NCBI GenBank assembly: GCA_020439485.1
Contig: JAGQSP010000091.1
Location: 1 to 5,139 of the forward strand
Length of the DNA stretch: 5,139 nt
Reading direction: 5' to 3'
Origin: Acidimicrobiales bacterium
GTDB lineage: Bacteria > Actinomycetota > Acidimicrobiia > Acidimicrobiales > Poriferisodalaceae
In this document: piece by piece, positions 1-5,139 of the stretch
Layout: every line of letters begins with the position of its first letter
How positions within the stretch are numbered: the stretch's first letter is position 1
Made by a program: the position numbers and the translations under genes
The notes under the pieces: generated by a model
The model's database searches: none
Seen by the model: only the letters and a program-made list of their open reading frames with translations
What the model was told of the DNA's origin: nothing

Positions 1-7
1 GATGTGT

Positions 8-649
8 TCAGCGCTTGTCTGCCATGTATGTCTGAAGCCGCTGCATTACGGCCTCGCCCGCCTTGTCGACCGAGCCGGCATCGAAGGGCGGCTGGGGGTC
101 GTACTCGATCATCAGCTGCATGGCCTTGGCAGCCAGGTCGTCGACCAGCAGTTCGCTGAGCCGCAGCGCCATGTCGATGCCAGACGAAACACCGGCGGCG
201 GTGATGATTCGCTGGTCAAGGTGTTCGACCACGCGTTGGCCGGTGGGGTGGGCGCCCAGCGATTCGAGCAATCCGTACGCACCCCAGTGAGTCGTGGCGG
301 TCAGCCCGCTCAGCAAGCCCGCCTGAGCCAGCACCAGCGAACCGGTGCACACCGACGTGGTGAAGGTGGTGCCGGGGTGGACACGCTTGAGCCACTGGAC
401 CACCCCCGCGTCGTCGCTCAGCAGGTCACGCGTCCCGACCCCTCCTGGCACCAGCACCACATCGGGTGAGCTGACGTCGTCATAGGCAGCGTCGACATTC
501 AAACCGAGGAACCCGTTGTCGGTGCGCAGCATGCCCGGCTGGTCTCCGACGAACACAACGCTGGCTCCGGGTAGGCGCTGAAGCACCTCGTATGGCCCGA
601 TGGCGTCGAGAGCTGTCACCCGGTCGAACAAAGCGATGGCGATTTGCAT
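8..649 (-). CDS. DJ-1/PfpI family protein, isonitrile hydratase (InhA)-like
   Basis: A 213-residue single-domain protein of the DJ-1/PfpI (class I glutamine amidotransferase-like) fold, probably cytosolic; no signal peptide or membrane segment is visible. Asp15 lies in LDAIGPYEV, the nucleophile-elbow Cys101-Thr102 in SVCTGSLVLAQAGLL, His121-Trp122 in TTHW, and there is a VPGG loop at about residues 67-70. From memory, Pseudomonas putida isonitrile hydratase has the same Asp/Cys/Thr set (Asp17, Cys101, Thr102) and a very similar C-terminal stretch; here it reads EYDPQPPFDAGS (about 182-193). That enzyme hydrates isonitriles to N-substituted formamides. I chose the ATG at 649 because AAGGAG lies 6 nt upstream and the fold begins at once (MQIAIALF); the longer open frame upstream is not family-like. 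It is the last gene of the leftward unit, 62 bp behind the regulator gene. That gap shows no clear promoter, though an internal one is possible. Family membership is near certain; isonitrile as substrate is inference, since many relatives are uncharacterised. Confidence 0.9.
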   Translation of the reverse strand: MQIAIALFDRVTALDAIGPYEVLQRLPGASVVFVGDQPGMLRTDNGFLGLNVDAAYDDVSSPDVVLVPGGVGTRDLLSDDAGVVQWLKRVHPGTTFTTSVCTGSLVLAQAGLLSGLTATTHWGAYGLLESLGAHPTGQRVVEHLDQRIITAAGVSSGIDMALRLSELLVDDLAAKAMQLMIEYDPQPPFDAGSVDKAGEAVMQRLQTYMADKR

Positions 650-655
650 GGTGGT

Positions 656-661
656 CTCCTT
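656..661 (-). promoter_or_regulatory. Shine-Dalgarno site of the InhA-like gene
   Basis: AAGGAG on the minus strand, 6 nt before the ATG at 649. This strong site fixes the start of the DJ-1/PfpI gene against the longer open frame that continues upstream to 955. It is stronger than anything seen before the regulator gene, so this gene may be translated more efficiently than its upstream neighbour. Confidence 0.8.
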
Positions 662-711
662 GATGGTGGCTAGATGATTTGGATGAGGGTGTGTGATCTG
701 TCCGAAGTGGG

Positions 712-1695
712 TCAGCGCCCGCCGACCTGTCGTCGGTAGGCGTCTGGCGACGTGCCCAGCCGGCGATGGAACGCCCGACGCATCGTTTCGACGGTGCCGA
801 ACCCGCACCGCGCAGCGATCGACTCGAGGCCGGCATCGCCTTGTTCCAACAGGTGGCGAGCGGCCTCGACCCGTACACGCTCGATGTATCGCGCCGGGGG
901 CTCTCCCACCTCGGCGCGGAACCTCCTGGCGAAGTTGCGCGGCGACATGGCGCAAGCGGAGGCCAGCCGGTTTACCGACAGGTCGGTGCCGGGATCGCTG
1001 TGGATCAGGTCGCGCGCGGTCTCGATGGGTGGGCTGGTTGGTTGATCAGACCACACGGGCGCGCCGAACTGGGTTTGGCCTCCGGGGCGTCGCAGGTACA
1101 CGACCAGGTGACGGGCGATCGTCTGGGCGACGTCGGTGCCGAGGTCGCTTTGAACAAGTGCCAGGGCCAGGTCGATTCCGGCGGTCACCCCGGCCGAAGA
1201 CCACAAGAACTCGTCGACCACGTAGATCGAGTCGGGAGCAACCTCGATGCTCGGGTAGGTGCCGGCGAGTTGCCCTGCATAGGCCCAGTGGGTGGTGACC
1301 CTTCGGCCGTCGCAGATGCCTGCGGCTGCCGCGACGAATGCCCCTGTGCACACCGTTGCGACGCGATGAGCGTTCGGCGCAGCGGCTTCCAGCCACGAGG
1401 TCAGGCGCCCCATCTCGGCAGAGGTGGTGGCGCGTGACCCAGACCCGCCGGGCACCACGATGGTGTCGAAGGGTCCGGCCGGGGCGGGCAGCGCCTGATC
1501 TGCCATCAGCCTGGATCCGCTCTCGGTGCATATCGGCCCGTCGCCGCCGACCGAGGCCGAAATGAGTTCGTACCGGGGTTCGGTCGAGTCTGTTGAGTCC
1601 AGCAGACGATTGGCGCCGAAGAACACCTCGTGCGGGCCAACTAGGTCGAGGGCCTGGATTCCGTTGTAGAGCACGAATACGACCCTGCGAACCAC
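712..1695 (-). CDS. GlxA-type transcriptional regulator (DJ-1/PfpI domain + AraC HTH)
   Basis: A 327-residue two-domain regulator of normal length for the family. Residues about 4-195 form a DJ-1/PfpI-like sensor domain: Asp17 in LDLVGPHEVF, VPGG at 81-84, Cys116-Thr117 in TVCTGAFVAAAAG, His136-Trp137 in TTHWAY, and SSAGVTAGIDLAL at 166-178. Residues about 223-324 form the AraC/XylS DNA-binding domain: first helix-turn-helix about 239-260 (LSVNRLASACAMSPRNFARRF), second about 288-309 (IAARCGFGTVETMRRAF), then the typical LGTSPDAYRR ending. Proteins of this type bind DNA and usually activate nearby catabolic genes in response to a small molecule. The GTG at 1695 is inferred: it is the in-frame start nearest the first beta strand (VRRVVFVLYNG), no in-frame ATG lies close by, and Shine-Dalgarno support is poor. 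It lies between the TIGR03084 gene and the InhA-like gene, probably in one operon, and likely controls this locus. Unusually, the sensor keeps the Asp/Cys/Thr residues of catalytic relatives. Confidence 0.92.
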   Translation of the reverse strand: MVRRVVFVLYNGIQALDLVGPHEVFFGANRLLDSTDSTEPRYELISASVGGDGPICTESGSRLMADQALPAPAGPFDTIVVPGGSGSRATTSAEMGRLTSWLEAAAPNAHRVATVCTGAFVAAAAGICDGRRVTTHWAYAGQLAGTYPSIEVAPDSIYVVDEFLWSSAGVTAGIDLALALVQSDLGTDVAQTIARHLVVYLRRPGGQTQFGAPVWSDQPTSPPIETARDLIHSDPGTDLSVNRLASACAMSPRNFARRFRAEVGEPPARYIERVRVEAARHLLEQGDAGLESIAARCGFGTVETMRRAFHRRLGTSPDAYRRQVGGR

Positions 1696-1697
1696 AC

Positions 1698-1707
1698 CAC
1701 GATCGTG
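1698..1707. repeat. Perfect 10-bp palindrome before the regulator start
   Basis: CACGATCGTG is its own reverse complement and lies 2 bp before the proposed GTG start of the regulator, inside the 83-bp gap after the TIGR03084 gene. It could be an operator half or an mRNA-level element that affects start-codon access. AraC-type proteins more often bind direct repeats, and a 10-bp palindrome can arise by chance in GC-rich DNA, so a function is only possible. Confidence 0.3.
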
Positions 1708-1778
1708 CCCCAGCCGGGCGTTGGCCGCAATGACACAGATCCCACTGTTTCTGCCATCAGTTGTGCGGCACGGCGCCC

Positions 1779-2555
1779 CTAGGAGGCTTTGGGCCCGTCT
1801 GTGGGAGGCCCGGCGAACGCCTGAGCCCGCTCGAGCCACTCGCGGGCCACAGGCGTTGCTTCCAGCCCGGTGTCGTCGACGTGCCGGCGCTGGGTGACCA
1901 CCAGGCAAAAGTCGACGGCGTCGCCGGTGACGGTTTCGGTTGCCTCCGGTGGGCCGAACGTCCAGACTTCGCCCGTCGGCGAGGTCAACTCGACGCGCAC
2001 GGGCGCCTCGGGTGCGGTCTCGCCACGGTTGGCGTAGGACCACCCGCGGGTGATGAAGCCGATCTGAGCGACGTGGCGGAGCCGGTCGGAACCGGGCCGG
2101 TCGACCCCGACGGTGTCGACGACATCTTGGCCGTGGGCCCAGCACTCCATGAGCCGAGCGGTGAGAAACGACTTGGATCCCATCGAAGGGCCGTACCAGG
2201 GAACGCGATCGTCGTTGGAGAGGGTCGCTGCCGCTTCGGCCAGCAGTCGGCGATTGGTGCGCCAAGCATCGAGGCGATCGGCCGCCGACATTCGCCGATA
2301 GGCACCGAGGGTGACCTCGTCGACGTCGAGGCCTTGGCCGAACAGGCGGGCGACGCCTTCCTTGAATCCGTCGGGATCGGTAATGGCCTGGGCCGCAGTG
2401 GCGTCGAAGTAGGTCAGATGGCCTATCTGATCGCCGACCGTCCAGCCCGGGCTGGGTGTCGGCAGTTCCCAATCGGCGTCGTCGAGCGCAGCGATGATCT
2501 CGTCGAGAGCGTTCTGTTCGTCGAGGAGGTCCTGCAGCACTGTCGAGATGTCCAT
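1779..2555 (-). CDS. TIGR03084 family metal-binding protein (maleylpyruvate isomerase / DinB-like)
   Basis: A 258-residue cytosolic protein. Residues about 5-150 match the helical maleylpyruvate isomerase N-terminal (DinB-like) domain: the PTPSPGWTVGDQIGHL segment with His46, then LMECWAHGQDVVD with Glu137 and His141. His46/Glu137/His141 matches the one-His plus Glu-x3-His metal site of mycothiol-dependent maleylpyruvate isomerase. The C-terminal part, about 185-255, includes GDAVDFCLVVTQRRHVDDTGL and resembles the tail of TIGR03084 proteins. Relatives include thiol-dependent isomerases and transferases, but TIGR03084 members have no assigned reaction that I know of. The ATG at 2555 is supported by AGGAG 6 nt upstream. 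It is the first gene of the leftward unit and faces away from the AtuA-family gene; as I recall, these two families are often neighbours in actinomycetes, which suggests one pathway. The catalytic role and the thiol cofactor are not shown by the sequence. Confidence 0.9.
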   Translation of the reverse strand: MDISTVLQDLLDEQNALDEIIAALDDADWELPTPSPGWTVGDQIGHLTYFDATAAQAITDPDGFKEGVARLFGQGLDVDEVTLGAYRRMSAADRLDAWRTNRRLLAEAAATLSNDDRVPWYGPSMGSKSFLTARLMECWAHGQDVVDTVGVDRPGSDRLRHVAQIGFITRGWSYANRGETAPEAPVRVELTSPTGEVWTFGPPEATETVTGDAVDFCLVVTQRRHVDDTGLEATPVAREWLERAQAFAGPPTDGPKAS

Positions 2556-2561
2556 GGCGTG

Positions 2562-2566
2562 CTCCT
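2562..2566 (-). promoter_or_regulatory. Shine-Dalgarno site of the TIGR03084 gene
   Basis: AGGAG on the minus strand, 6 nt before the ATG at 2555. It supports that start and leaves only about 80 bp for control sequences shared with the divergent AtuA-family gene. Confidence 0.75.
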
Positions 2567-2591
2567 GATCGTCGGCGTGCCGATCGTAGGC
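2567..2591. repeat. Short direct repeat in the divergent promoter region
   Basis: GATCGTCGGC (2567-2576) and GATCGTAGGC (2582-2591) match at 9 of 10 positions with a 15-bp period. Overlapping them, TCGGC-GT-GCCGA (2572-2583) is a 5-bp inverted repeat around a 2-bp centre. The repeats cover the candidate -10 of the leftward unit. They could be a binding site for the nearby GlxA-type regulator, since AraC-family proteins commonly bind directly repeated sites. The repeat is short, so this is tentative. Confidence 0.35.
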
Positions 2592-2644
2592 CGAAACCGT
2601 GTGGGGCTTTGGTGTCGAACCCTCGATGTTGAGAAGCTGGGCCG

Positions 2645-4444
2645 ATGACAGACCAAGCCGCGCCAGCGTCGACCTCGCCCATTCGCATCGGCAACTGCTC
2701 TGGGTTCTTCGGAGACCGACCCAGCGCGGCGCGCGAGATGGTCGAGGGCGGCCCCCTCGACGTCTTGACCGGCGACTGGTTGGCCGAGCTGACGATGCTG
2801 ATCCTCAGCCGCATCAGGGCCAAGCGCCCCGGAGCCGGTTACGCACGAACCTTCGTCACCCAGATGGAAGAGGTGATGGGAACGTGCCTCGACAAGGGAA
2901 TCAAGGTCGTCTCCAACGCCGGGGGGCTCGACCCCGACGGGTGTGCCGAGGCCGTAGCCGAGGTGGCCCAGAAGCTGGGCCTGTCACCAACCATCGCCTA
3001 TGTCGACGGTGACAACCTGTTGTCGCGCGCCGTCGAACTGGCGCAATCGGGAGCCCTGCAACCCTTCGCCGACTCGACTCTGGGCGACCCGACCAAATAC
3101 CTCAGCGCTAACGCCTACCTGGGTTGTTGGGGAATTGTCGACGCGTTGACCCGTGGCGCAGACATCGTGATTACCGGGCGCGTCACCGACGCGGCCGTCG
3201 TATGCGGTCCCGCCGCCTGGCATCACGGATGGGCTCGCGACGACTTCGACGAACTGGCAGGTGCCGTTGTGGCGGGTCACGTCATCGAATGTTCGGCCCA
3301 GGCAACCGGCGGCAACTATTCGTTCTTTCAGGAGATTCCGGGCCTGGACCAGCCCGGCGGCGCACGGTTCGGGTTCCCGTGGGCCGAGGTCGCCTCCGAC
3401 GGCTCCAGCATCATCGGTAAACACGACGCAACCGGCGGGATGGTCTCGGTGGGCACCGTGACCTCACAGCTGTTGTACGAAATCGGCGGCCCCGAGTATC
3501 TCGGGCCGGACGTCACCACACGCTTCGACACCATCGAACTCGAGCAGGTCGGACGAGACCGAGTGCGCATCTCGGGGGTCAAGGGTCAGGCGCCACCATC
3601 GACCCTCAAGGTCGCCATGAACGAGCTGGGCGGCTATCGCAACTCGTTCACGCTGGCCCTCACCGGCCTCGACGTCGATGCCAAGGCCCAGTTCGCGCAG
3701 GCCGCTTTCTGGGATGCGTGCCCGTTCGGGCCAGAAGATTTCGAATCGATCTCGAGCCGCGTGGTTCACACAGGCAAGCCCGATCCGGCGACCCAGGAGG
3801 AAGCCACCGCCATCTGGCGGGTGACCGTGAAAGACCCAGACGAGCGCAAGGTCGGCCGCGCCTTCAACGACGCCCTGATCCACTGTGCCCTGGCGTCGAT
3901 CCCCGGCTTCCACGGCATCGGCGGCGGGCCCACCGCAGGTACCCCGTTCGGGGTCTACCGACCGGCCCTCGTGGCATCAGATCTGGTGCCCCAGTACTCG
4001 CACATACTGGGCGGCGAGACCAAGATGATCGACTCGGTCGCACCCACCGGCGAGGCCATTCAGGTCGAGGTCGCCACCCCGGCCCCCAGCCCATCGGGCC
4101 CGACCACCGACGCCCCGATCGGCAGGGTCGTCGGAACACGATCGGGCGACAAGGGAGGCGACGCAAACCTGGGTGTATTCACCCGCTCTGACGATGCGTG
4201 GGCCTGGCTGGACGACTTCCTCACCGTCGAGCGGCTGAAGCAGTTGCTGCCCGAGGCCGCCGCCCTCGACATCGAGAGGCACCGGTTCCCGAAACTGCGC
4301 TCGCTCAACTTCGTCCTGCACGGCTTGCTGGAGGAAGGCGTCGCGGCGTCGACGCGCCAGGACGGCCAGGCAAAGGCCCTGGGCGAGTGGCTGAGATCTC
4401 GGGTGGTTCCGATTCCAGATTCCATACTCGGAGACGGCAACTAG
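2645..4444 (+). CDS. atuA: Acyclic terpene utilization AtuA family protein (DUF1446 + AtuA-like C-terminal domain)
   Basis: A 599-residue cytosolic protein with no signal peptide or membrane segment. Residues about 13-465 form the DUF1446 (AtuA core) domain: IGNCSGFFGDR at 15-25, LDVLTGDWLAELTM at 38-51, VVSNAGGLDPDGC at 88-100, and ADIVITGRVTDAAVVCGP at about 172-189. A Pro-rich linker (about 476-491) leads to the AtuA-like ferredoxin-fold domain, about 492-592, which starts IGRVVGTRSGDKGGDANLG. This is the long, fused form of the family. In Pseudomonas, AtuA belongs to the citronellol/geraniol degradation cluster, but its reaction is unproven; many homologues outside that cluster carry the name by similarity only. 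The ATG at 2645 is the first in frame and just precedes the conserved IGNCSG start; its ribosome site (GAGAAG, 8 nt away) is weak. It leads the rightward unit, 6 bp before an MFS gene and divergent from the TIGR03084 gene. None of the usual acyl-CoA carboxylase partners is in view. The symbol denotes the family, not a proven terpene role. Confidence 0.93.
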   Translation: MTDQAAPASTSPIRIGNCSGFFGDRPSAAREMVEGGPLDVLTGDWLAELTMLILSRIRAKRPGAGYARTFVTQMEEVMGTCLDKGIKVVSNAGGLDPDGCAEAVAEVAQKLGLSPTIAYVDGDNLLSRAVELAQSGALQPFADSTLGDPTKYLSANAYLGCWGIVDALTRGADIVITGRVTDAAVVCGPAAWHHGWARDDFDELAGAVVAGHVIECSAQATGGNYSFFQEIPGLDQPGGARFGFPWAEVASDGSSIIGKHDATGGMVSVGTVTSQLLYEIGGPEYLGPDVTTRFDTIELEQVGRDRVRISGVKGQAPPSTLKVAMNELGGYRNSFTLALTGLDVDAKAQFAQAAFWDACPFGPEDFESISSRVVHTGKPDPATQEEATAIWRVTVKDPDERKVGRAFNDALIHCALASIPGFHGIGGGPTAGTPFGVYRPALVASDLVPQYSHILGGETKMIDSVAPTGEAIQVEVATPAPSPSGPTTDAPIGRVVGTRSGDKGGDANLGVFTRSDDAWAWLDDFLTVERLKQLLPEAAALDIERHRFPKLRSLNFVLHGLLEEGVAASTRQDGQAKALGEWLRSRVVPIPDSILGDGN

Positions 4445-4450
4445 CCCCCG

Positions 4451-5139
4451 ATGAACCGCCGCCTTGCGTTCTACCTGGGTGGCTTCCTGGGGCCGTTCGG
4501 GACGCTGCTGACAATCCCCATGCTTCCAGAGCTGCGAGACGAGTTCTCGGTCAGCACCGAAGCGGCCGGCCTGAACCTCACCGCTTATGTCATGCCGATG
4601 GCCGTGCTGTTGGTGTTCTCTGGCACCTACGGCGAGCGGTGGGGCCGCATTCGGACGGTGCGAATCACATGCGCTGTGTACGCGGTCGCGTCGATGCTGT
4701 GCGCGCTGGCGCCCAGCTTCGCGATCTTCCTGGCCGGTCGGGGGCTCCAGGGCATGGCCAACGCGTTCTTCACCCCGCTGCTGGTCGCGTCGTTGGCCGA
4801 GGCAACGCCACCCGAGCTGTTGGGGCGCGCCGTCGGGATGTACTCGAGCTTCCAGGCCATCGGCACCGCCGCCGCGCCGCTGGTCGGAGGGTTCGCTGCC
4901 GATACGCAGTGGCGGGCAGCGTTCGTGGTCGCCGCCGTGGTGGCTGTCGCAATAGCGTCGTTCGCCCCTCCCGAGCAGGCCAGCAGAAGTGCCGAACCGC
5001 CATCGCTTCGCCCCCTGTTCACCAAGCCCATCAATCTTCTGGGCCTGGGGTTCATGGCGGGCTCCATCGGCCCCCTGGGCGCCGGGGTGCTGGTGGGGTT
5101 GGCAGCACGTGACGAACTGGGCCTCGACGGTGGCACCAC
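4451..5139 (+). CDS. MFS transporter, N-terminal part (cut by the window edge)
   Basis: The reading frame from ATG 4451 is open to the right edge and gives 229 residues, a little over half of a usual 12-helix major facilitator protein. Hydrophobic segments lie at about 5-26, 41-58, 70-87, 90-115, 126-148, 154-172 and 196-218, consistent with helices 1-7. Between helices 2 and 3, GTYGERWGRIRTVR (58-71) is a form of the MFS loop signature G-x3-D/E-R-x-G-R. Helix 4 has AGRGLQGMANAFFTPLL, helix 5 has GRAVGMYSSFQAIGTAAAPLVGG, and a QWRAAF segment opens helix 6, as in drug-efflux-like MFS members. The start lies 6 bp after the AtuA-family stop, with no ribosome site at the right distance (the nearest GGAG is 17 nt away), so translation probably depends on reinitiation after the upstream gene. 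That coupling suggests import or export of a substrate or product of the same pathway. Substrate and direction cannot be read from the sequence. Confidence 0.9.
   Translation, partial: MNRRLAFYLGGFLGPFGTLLTIPMLPELRDEFSVSTEAAGLNLTAYVMPMAVLLVFSGTYGERWGRIRTVRITCAVYAVASMLCALAPSFAIFLAGRGLQGMANAFFTPLLVASLAEATPPELLGRAVGMYSSFQAIGTAAAPLVGGFAADTQWRAAFVVAAVVAVAIASFAPPEQASRSAEPPSLRPLFTKPINLLGLGFMAGSIGPLGAGVLVGLAARDELGLDGGT

Larger units (their letters stand above)
2556..2644. promoter_or_regulatory. Divergent intergenic region with probable back-to-back promoters
   Basis: These 89 bp separate the start codons of two divergently read genes, so they should hold promoters for both units unless transcription enters from outside. 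On the minus strand a TACGAT hexamer (2588 to 2583) fits a TAnnnT -10 box about 28 nt before the TIGR03084 start, but I find no good -35 partner at the right distance. On the plus strand I find no convincing -10/-35 pair; a weak GAGAAG (2631-2636) lies 8 nt before the AtuA start. The role is inferred mainly from gene orientation. Confidence 0.55.

Noticed and set aside
650..711. A possible terminator or separate promoter between the regulator and the InhA-like gene
   Set aside because: I found no stable stem followed by a T-run and no convincing -35/-10 pair. An internal promoter cannot be excluded, but there is not enough to list one.
8..955. A longer form of the DJ-1/PfpI protein starting at 955
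   Set aside because: The added N-terminus overlaps the regulator gene out of frame and has no family similarity, whereas ATG 649 has AAGGAG 6 nt upstream.
1761..2648. A 295-codon plus-strand open frame opposite the TIGR03084 gene
   Set aside because: It lies antisense to a gene with clear motifs and a good ribosome site. Its translation shows no recognisable domain.
712..2823. A 703-codon open frame on the minus strand covering the regulator and continuing far upstream
   Set aside because: Only the part from 1695 down has family motifs. The upstream part runs through the TIGR03084 gene in another frame and is Arg/Pro-rich low-complexity translation, typical of high-GC shadow frames.
4430..4450. 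GGAG at 4430-4433 as ribosome site for the MFS gene
   Set aside because: It is 17 nt from the ATG at 4451, too far for normal use; reinitiation after the AtuA stop is more likely.
4198..5112. A 304-codon plus-strand open frame overlapping the end of the AtuA gene and the transporter
   Set aside because: The translation is Arg/Gly/Ala-rich with no domain. The frame from 4451 gives a clear MFS protein over the same DNA.
4627..5139. A minus-strand open frame of 170 codons at the right edge
   Set aside because: It is antisense to the MFS gene and rich in Ala, Pro, Ser and Arg, with no motif; judged a shadow frame.

Overview
The window is high-GC bacterial DNA carrying five protein-coding genes and almost no spare sequence. 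The strong G/C bias at third codon positions, the TIGR03084 family protein (described mainly from Actinobacteria) and its pairing with an AtuA-family gene point to an actinomycete. An acidimicrobial or mycobacterial-type lineage is plausible, but the sequence alone does not fix the genus. I see no rRNA, tRNA, CRISPR array, insertion sequence, phage gene or integration site.

Layout: two transcription units diverge from an 89-bp gap at 2556-2644. The leftward unit holds three genes: a TIGR03084 / maleylpyruvate-isomerase-like metal-binding protein (2555 to 1779), a GlxA-type AraC regulator with an N-terminal DJ-1/PfpI domain (1695 to 712), and a stand-alone DJ-1/PfpI protein closely resembling isonitrile hydratase InhA of Pseudomonas (649 to 8). 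The gaps are 83 and 62 bp. The rightward unit holds a two-domain AtuA-family protein (2645 to 4444) and, 6 bp later, an MFS transporter that runs off the right edge (4451 to 5139 and beyond).

How the genes may work together: this looks like a small catabolic or detoxification locus with its own regulator and transporter. AtuA is needed for acyclic terpene (citronellol/geraniol) use in Pseudomonas, but its reaction is not established. The TIGR03084 protein has the His...Glu-x3-His metal-site pattern of thiol-dependent DinB-like enzymes. The InhA-like protein has the Asp/Cys/Thr active-site set of isonitrile hydratase. The GlxA-type regulator carries a second copy of the same fold as a probable ligand sensor. 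The carboxylase and dehydrogenase genes that accompany atuA in the Pseudomonas pathway are absent from the window, so the substrate is open. A shared role in processing an isonitrile-bearing or terpenoid-like compound is a testable inference, not a conclusion.

All individual families are known. What may be new is the combination and the regulatory arrangement: the divergent gap with a short direct repeat, and a 10-bp palindrome next to the regulator's GTG start.
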